Positions 57,793 through 64,000 of a stretch of DNA of 64,000 nucleotides are shown here, piece after piece. Each line of letters starts with the position of its first letter. The first letter of the stretch is position 1. Made by a program: the position numbers and the translations under genes. Origin of the DNA: Lithobates sylvaticus (lineage: Eukaryota; Chordata; Amphibia; Anura; Ranidae); assembly GCA_028564925.1 (NCBI GenBank), contig CM053029.1:297488264-297552263 (forward strand), in the 5' to 3' direction. Under the pieces are notes generated by a model, which searched no databases, was not told the DNA's origin, and was given only the letters and a program-made list of their open reading frames with translations.

Positions 57793-60700
57793 CAGGGCCG
57801 TCTTTTCCATTGGGCACGCTGGGCAGTTGCCCGGGGGCCCCACTTGCCTGGGGGGCCCCACCTGCCCAGCGAGCCAAGCATCATCTATGTGTCACCCTCG
57901 TTTTTATTGCCTGTGACCCCGCGCTCCGGCCGCCATGTCCAGTCTCAGGCCGGCCCCTGGCGCCCTGTGATTGGACGAAAGGGGTCATGTGCAGCAGGTG
58001 GGGCTGGCCTGTCCTCGATCGTGGGAGAGCGGGCTGGCCTTCACTGTGAGCTGTGGCCGATATCTTCGCCTCCTCCTCTCCGGGTCACCGATCATGTCCC
58101 CGCTGGGGCAGGCAGGCTGGCAGTGTGACAGGCGGCGCAGAGCAGAGATGAAAGGAAAAACAGGTAAGGGACTCACTCGTGAGTTTTTTTTGCGGGCCGG
58201 GGGGGGGGGGGGGGGAGTAGATATGGTCTGGGGAGAGGGAGAAGCCATAATGTATTGTGTGTAGTGTAGTGTAATGTATAGTGTAATGTATTGTGTGTAG
58301 TGTAGTGTAATGTATAGTGTAATGTATTGTGTGTAGTGTAATGTATAGTGTATTGTGTGTAGTATAGTGTAATGTATTGTGTGTAGTGTGTGTAATGTGT
58401 GTATATGTATAGTGTAATGTATTGTGTATAGTGTAATGTATTGTGTGTAGTGTAATGTATTGTGTAGTGTAATGTATTGTGTGTATTGTGTGTAATGTAT
58501 TGTGTGTAGTGTAATGTATTGTGTGTAGTGTAGTGTAATGTGTGTAGTGTAATGTGTGTAGTGTAGTGTAATGTGTGTAGTGTAATGTGTGTAGTGTAAT
58601 GTGTGTAGTGTAATGTGTGTAGTGTAATGTGTAATGTATTGTGTGTAGTGTAATGTATTGTGTGTAGTGTAATGTATTGTGTGTAGTGTAATGTATTGTG
58701 TGTAGTGTAATGTAATGTATTGTGTGTAGTGTAACGTATTGTGTAGTGTATTGTGTGTGTGTGTGTGTGTGTGTGTGTATGGTGTATTGGTCTGTGGATA
58801 GAGTATGCTGTAGCGGTCAGTATGTAGTGTATTGTGTAGTGGTCTGTGAGAAGTGGATAGTGTAGATTGTGTAGTAGTGGTCAGTATAGAAATCAGTTAG
58901 GGTGGTGTGTAGTGGTCAGTGTGTAGTGTACTGGTCAGTATAGGAATCAGGTAGGTTAGCGTTGTGTGGTGTGGTATGTAGTGGTCAGTGGGTAGTGTAG
59001 TTTGTGTAGTAGTGGTCAGTATAGGATTCAGGTAGGTCAGTGTGGTATGTAGTGTAGTGGTCAGTGTGGTGTGGTGTGGTGTGGTGTGGTATGTAGTGGG
59101 TAGTGTAGTTTGTGTAGTAGTGGTCAGTATAGGATTCAGGTAGGTTAGTGTGTAGTGGTCAGTGTGGTATGTAGTGTAGTGGTCGGTGTGGTTTGTAGTG
59201 TAGTGGTCGGTGTGGTTTGTAGTGTAGTGGTCAGTGTGTAGTGTACTGGTCAGTATAGGAATCAGGTAGGTTAGCGTTGTGTGGTGTGGTATGTAGTGGT
59301 CAGTGGGTAGTGTAGTTTGTGTAGTAGTGGTCAGTATAGGATTCAGGTAGGTCAGTGTGGTATGTAGTGTAGTGGTCAGTGTGGTGTGGTGTGTGGTATG
59401 TAGTGGGTAGTGTAGTTTGTGTAGTAGTGGTCAGTGTAGGATTCAGGTAGGTTAGTGTGTAGTGGTCAGTGTGGTATGTAGTGTAGTGGTCGGTGTGGTT
59501 TGTAGTGTAGTGGTCGGTGTGGTTTGTAGTGTAGTGGTCAGTGTGGTATGTAGTGTGTGGTCAGTGTGGTTTGTAGTTAGTGGTCAGTGTGGTTTGTAGT
59601 GGTCAGTGTGGTTTGTAGTGGTCAGTGTGGTTTGTAGTGTAGTGTAGTGGTCAGTGTGGTTTGTAGTGTAGTGGTCAGTGTGGTTTGTAGTGTAGTGGTC
59701 AGTGTGGTTTGTAGTGTTCAGTGTGGTTTGTAGTGTAGTGGTCAGTGTGGTTTGTAGTGTAGTGGTGGGTGTGGTTTGTAGTGTAGTGGTCGGTGTGGTT
59801 TGTAGTGTAGTGGTCGGTGTGGTTTGTAGTGTAGTGGTCGGTGTGGTTTGTAGTGTAGTGGTAGGTGTGGTTTGTAGTGTAGTGGTCGGTGTGTAGTGTA
59901 GTGTAGTGGTCGGTGTGGTTTGTAGTGTAGTGGTCGGTGTGGTTTGTAGTGTAGTGGTCGGTGTGGTTTGTAGTGTAGTGGTCAGTGTGTTTGTAGTGTA
60001 GTGGTCAGTGTGGTTTGTAGTGTAGTGTAGTGTAGTGTAGTGGTCAGTGTGGTTTGTAGTGTAGTGGTCAGTGTGGTTTGTAGTGTAGTGGTCAGTGGGT
60101 AGTGTAGTGGTCAGTGTGGTTTGTAGTGTAGTGGTCAGTGTGGTTTGTAGTGTAGTGGTCAGTGTAGTGTAGTGGTCAGTGTGGTTGTAGTGTAGTGGTC
60201 AGTGTGGTTTGTAGTGTAGTGGTCAGTGTGGTTTGTAGTGTAGTGGTCAGTGTGGTTTGTAGTGTAGTGGTCAGTGTGGTTGTAGTGTAGTGGTCAGTGT
60301 GGTTTGTAGTGTAGTGGTCAGTGTGGTTTGTAGTGTAGTGGTCAGTGTAGTGGTCAGTGTGTAGTGTAGTGGTCAGTGTGGTTTGTAGTGTAGTGGTCAG
60401 TGTGTAGTGTAGTGGTCAGTGTGGTATGTAGTGTAGTGGTCAGTGTGGTGTGTAGTGTAGTGTGTAGTGTAGTGGTCAGTGTGGTTTGTAGTGTAGTGGT
60501 CAGTGTGGTGTGTAGTGGTCAGTGTGGTTTGTAGTGTAGTGGTCAGTGTGGTTTGTAGTGTAGTGGTCAGTGTGGTTTGTAGTGTAGTGGTCAGTGTGGT
60601 ATGTAGTGTAGTAGTGTAGTGGTCAGTGTGGTGTGGTATGTAGTGTAGTGGTCAGTGTGGTATGTAGTGTGGTGTGTAGTGGTCAGTGTGTGTAGTGTAG

Positions 60701-61240
60701 TGTAGTGGTCAGTGTGGTGTGTAGTGTAGAGTAGTGGTCAGTGTGGTGTGGTATGTAGTGTTGTGGTCAGTGTGGTGTGTGTAGTGGTCAGTGTGGTGGT
60801 ATGTAGTGTAGTGGTCAGTGTGGTATGTAGTGTAGTGGTCAGTGTGGTGTGGTATGTGGTGTAGTGGTCAGTGTAGTGTGTAGTGTGGTGTGTAGTGTGT
60901 AGTGTAGTGGTCAGTGGGGTGTGGTATGTAGTGTCCGGGTCAGTGTGGTGTGTAGTGTAGTGTAGTGGTCAGTGTGGTGTGTGTGGGAAGTGTGTAGTGG
61001 TCAGTGTGGTGCGGTATGTAGTGTGTAGTGTAGTGGTCAGTGTGGTGTGGTATGTAGTGTAGTGGTCAGTGTGGTGTAGTGTGGTCAGTGTGTGGTGGTA
61101 TGTAGTGGTCAGTGTGGTGTGGTATGTAGTGTAGTGGTCAGTGTGGTGTGTAGTGGTCGGTGTGGTATGTAGTGTAGTGCACACAGGGGCCCCGGTACAC
61201 TGTATTGCCCGGGGGCCTATAATGCTCTTAAGATGGCCCT
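57793..61240 (+). mobile_element. TIR element expanded by an internal minisatellite
   Basis: The left edge CAGGGCCGTCTTTTCC...GTTGCCCGGGGGCCCC and right edge GGGGCCCC...TTGCCCGGGGGCCTATAATG...TTAAGATGGCCCT are inverted relatives, a pattern I remember for a vertebrate hAT-like MITE ('cagggccgtctt' ends). Between them are about 450 bp of GC-rich sequence and about 2.9 kb of minisatellite. A clear 8-bp duplication was not found. Confidence 0.6.
58246..61180. repeat. G/T-rich minisatellite, ~14-19-bp then 24-bp units
   Basis: The first 0.5 kb is built on 'gtgtagtgtaatgtattgt', followed by a short (GT)n at about 58755-58777. From about 58800 to the end the units are built on 'tagtgtagtggtcagtgtgg' plus 'tttg' (24 bp), with many unit-length variants. 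It has strong strand asymmetry, with almost no C on the plus strand. Open frames inside (Val/Ser/Cys-rich) are repeat artefacts. Confidence 0.93.
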
Positions 61241-62715
61241 TTTTTTTTTTTGGTTTTGTTTTTTTCAATGTGACTATTGCTGTGTGCAGGCAGGTTACAC
61301 TATGGGGACACAGCAGCTGTATGAACACAGCTGCTGTTCATAATTTGACAGGCGTGTTGTGGATGCAGGCCCCCAATATGGATACTCACCCACACCTGTC
61401 AAATTAGGACCTGCAGCTGTGTTCATACAACCGCTGCATCCTCATAGAGTAACAGGCAGCTCCAGCCACACAAACAAACCTCTCATTCACCCTGTATGAG
61501 AACCCCTGTAAATTGACCCTTCATTTTTTTAATTATTCTTGACAACTTTTTAAAAATATATTTTACAATTATTTTTTACAGGTTTTTTATTTATTTATTT
61601 AATTACTTTTACACAATTTAAGGTAAGAGGACATGGATGAAATATCAGGGGTCTGAACAGACCCCTGACATTTCACCTTTGAGACAGAGAACGGACACCA
61701 ATTATTCAATTCCTTCAATAAACAGGACACAGAGTACACTGAAGCATACAAGTAAACACAGTTCAGTTATGAATGGACAGAATGAGTGATCGGTAACGAT
61801 CACTCACTGTGTTCATTCAGAAAAGAAAGGGCCTTTTAAATTACATACAGTATTTACTGGCCCCCATTCCTCCGCTCTGCATCCTGAACATGGGTGTCCC
61901 CCCAAAATCCATAACAGACCCTTATTCGAGCAAGCAGCCATGGCAGGCCCCCCATCTTGAACCATACCAGGCCGCTCGCCCTCAACATGGGGAGGGTGCT
62001 TTGGGGTCCCCCCCAAAGCACTTTGTCCCCATTTTGGGCCTCATCCCCACAACCCTTGCCCAGTGGTTGTGGGGGTCTGCAGGTAGTGGGCTTAGCGGAA
62101 TCTGAAAGCCCACTTTAATAAGGGGGCCCCCAGATCCCAGGTTCCCATGTACGAATGGGTAGGGGTACATTGTACCCCTATCTATTCACCAAAAAAAGTA
62201 AAAACGACAGGAGACAGTTTTTGACAATTTATTTATTAAAAAAAAAGTGTCCCGCGATATCCATCCATCTTCAATCACGGTACCTGACGGACCCGAAAAA
62301 TAGAAGAAAAAAAGCTCCACCTCGATGGGAGGTGTCCCGCTGACTGCTGTCTCTTGGCTGTGACAGCTGTTATATATGCAAGTGCGGGACCACCCGGTGA
62401 TGTAAACGGGTGACCCCACCCCCCTCTGACGTCACCTGACATCAGAAGGGGCGGGGTCACCCGGTTACTCTGCCGATGTTGAGGGCAAGCAGCCTGGTAT
62501 GGTTCAGGAGGGGGGGAGCTCGCTCAACCCCCCTTTCCTGGCCTGCCATGGCTGCTTGCTCAGATAAGGGTCTGGTATGGATTTTGGGGGACCCCCACGG
62601 CATTTTTTTTAAGACTTTGGTGCAGGGTTCCCCTTAAAATCCATACCAGACCTGAAGGGCCTGGTATGAATTTGGGGGGGCACGCCATTCTTTTTTATTT
62701 GGTGTGGGTTTCCCC
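61241..62715. repeat. Large foldback dispersed repeat
   Basis: Arms at about 61888-61990 and 62475-62598 are inverted copies ('gcaagcagccatggcaggcc' versus 'ggcctgccatggctgcttgc'; 'gaaccataccaggc' versus 'gcctggtatggttc'). They are separated by about 490 bp that includes 'gggtaggggtacattgtacc'. A short fragment of the same family ('aaggggaaccccgcacc') is found near 12910 in hAT-A. Smaller stems are near 61295-61420 ('acagcagctgt', 'acacctgtcaaatt'). No gene. Confidence 0.7.
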
Positions 62716-64000
62716 TTAACCACTTGGCGCCCGTGCTATAGCCGAAAGACGGCTTCAGCGCGGACGCTCCCTGCCGGGGAGTGAGAGAGTGCGCATCGGG
62801 AAGTTCTGTGCTGGCCATGTCCGTCGGACACAGCCAGTCACAGATCGCTGTAAACGGCCAATCACAGCGGCCGTTTACAGCGCGATTGGCGTGTCCAATG
62901 AGAGATGATCTCATATGTAAACATATGAGATCATCTCTCAGCGCCGCTCTCCCTCCTCACACAGAGACAGCGTGTGAGGAGGGAGAGATGAACGGCTGCA
63001 GCAGCGCCGTGAGCAAAAAAAAATGAAAAATAAAGTGCAAACTATCCCCGCTGCCAACTGTCCCCGCTGCCACCTGTCCCCGCTGCCACCTGTCCCCGCT
63101 GCCACCTGTCCCCAGTGCCACCTGTCCCCAGTGCCACTTGTCTACAGTGCCACTTGTCCACAGTGCCACCTGTCCCCAGTGCCATGTATAAGTGCCATCT
63201 GTCATCAGTGCCACCTGTCATCAGTGCCATATCAGTGTCACGTGTCATCAGTGCCACATATTAGTGCCATCTGTCATCAGTGCCACGTATCAGTGCCATC
63301 TGTCATCAGTGCCACCTGTCAGTGTCACGTGCCGTCTGTTATCAGTGTCACGTGTCATCAATGCCACGTATCAGTGCCATCTGTCATCAGTGTCACGTGT
63401 CATCAGTGCCACGTATCAGTGCCATCTGTCATCAGTGCCACGTATTAGTGCCATCTCTCATCAGTGCCACGTATTAGTGCCACATGATATCAATGCCACG
63501 TATAAGTGCCATCTGTCACCAGTGCCACATATTAGTGCCATCTGTCATCAGTGTCACGTGTCATCAGTCCCCCGTATTAGTGCCATCTGTCATCAGTGTC
63601 ACGTGTCATCAGTGCCCCGTATTAGTGCCATCTGTCATCAGTGCCACATCAGTGTCACGTGTCATCAGTGCCACATATCAGTGCCACCTGTCATCAGTGC
63701 CACGTCAGTGTCACGTATCATTGTCCTGGTGCTCCAGGGCCTTCAAAAGTGTAATAGGTAGTCAACAAGTTAGATGTGTAATTTATGCTCCTAGAACACC
63801 TGATGGCGCTCCCTGCATGTTGGGCCTCTTTAAGTGGCCAGGCTGGGGAAAAGTCCCACACATGTGGTATCGTAATACTCAGGAGGAGGAGCAGAATTAA
63901 TTTCGGGGTGTCATTTGTGGTATACACATGCCATGTGAGAGAAATAACCTATTACAATGACAATTTTGTGGGAAAAAAATAAAAAAAATTCATTTTGCAA
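62716..64000 (+). repeat. TTAA-bounded stem-rich repeat with internal minisatellite (runs off window)
   Basis: Begins TTAACCACTTGGCGCCCGTG. The GC-rich part has three strong stems: 62848-62880 (CTGTAAACGGCC with its complement), 62899-62918/62921-62940 (perfect 20 bp, 2-nt loop) and about 62948-62989. The minisatellite follows, then 'gtggtatcgtaatactc' and 'tttcggggtgtcatttgtgg', typical of the AT-rich half of this repeat type, cut by the window end. Confidence 0.7.
63040..63720. repeat. Minisatellite, 16-bp units then ~17/29-bp units
   Basis: Starts with 16-bp units 'gtccccgctgccacct', then longer units on 'tcatcagtgccacgtatcag' and 'gccatctgtcatcagtgtca'. It lies within the TTAA repeat and seems to be an expansion of it. 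The His/Cys/Ser-rich open frames are repeat artefacts. Confidence 0.92.

Noticed and set aside
57860-58140. GC-rich stretch that might be a CpG-island promoter or first exon
   Set aside because: It lies inside a TIR repeat, shows no splice-donor-linked open frame with recognisable protein, and the GC richness fits the repeat's own arm.
59702-59896. Val/Ser/Cys repeat frame that could look like a membrane peptide
   Set aside because: Direct translation of the 24-bp G/T minisatellite unit; no independent coding support.
63040-63720. His/Cys-rich open frames resembling zinc-binding peptides
   Set aside because: They come from the CAGTGCCAC-type minisatellite; the Cys/His spacing follows the unit length and no zinc-finger linker or fold pattern is present.

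Overview
This looks like a gene-poor stretch of an amphibian genome, most likely a ranid (true) frog. The evidence is the dispersed repeat set: TTAA-bounded palindromic repeats, the 'TAGGGATGAGCCGAACACCC' hAT end, the foldback at 41.87 kb and the 'tgctctgtgcaat' family. I recognise these from memory as abundant in ranid DNA and have not searched them. I found no host protein-coding gene, tRNA, rRNA or CRISPR array. Almost every long open frame is either a minisatellite without stop codons or part of a transposon.

Layout. 1-368 is the 5' end of a hAT DNA transposon. 369-690 is a LINE-like tail and 697-1157 a fragment of a TTAA repeat. 1590-2890 is a 41-bp minisatellite. 2930-12358 is a 9.4-kb array of an 18-21-bp unit that resumes at 39974-40690. 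The array is split by a nested pair of large hAT transposons. hAT-A (minus strand) runs from 12359 to 39973 and is flanked by the 8-bp duplication CTCTCTGT. hAT-C (plus strand, 29076-39749) lies inside the 5' subterminal region of hAT-A and is flanked by the 8-bp duplication CTCCTCGC. Each element carries a TATA-type promoter, a long tandem leader array, a BED-finger hAT transposase gene and a 3' array of hairpin-bearing units.

Between them, 15546-24680 and 25181-36174 have the same content in the same order, separated by exactly 500 N. This is the pattern of two overlapping contigs or haplotypes laid end to end. Transposase copies B and D, which flank the gap, are probably second versions of C and A rather than extra genes, although a real duplication is not excluded.

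The right third (40.7-64 kb) is a mosaic of repeats. It holds a foldback element at 41.87 kb, a 4.8-kb 5'-truncated L1/Tx1-type LINE on the minus strand (42.34-47.18 kb), and several TTAA-bounded and TA-bounded MITEs. It also holds a SINE-like insert with a 14-bp target duplication, a near-perfect 85-bp palindrome, a terminal-inverted-repeat element filled by about 3 kb of G/T minisatellite, a large foldback repeat, and a final TTAA repeat with its own minisatellite that runs off the window.

The most interesting biology is the hAT family. It combines unusually long elements (about 10.7 kb for hAT-C), two unrelated leader arrays in front of nearly the same transposase, a 5' hairpin whose stem changes in compensating pairs between copies, and a captured piece of a Tigger-like MITE near the 3' end.
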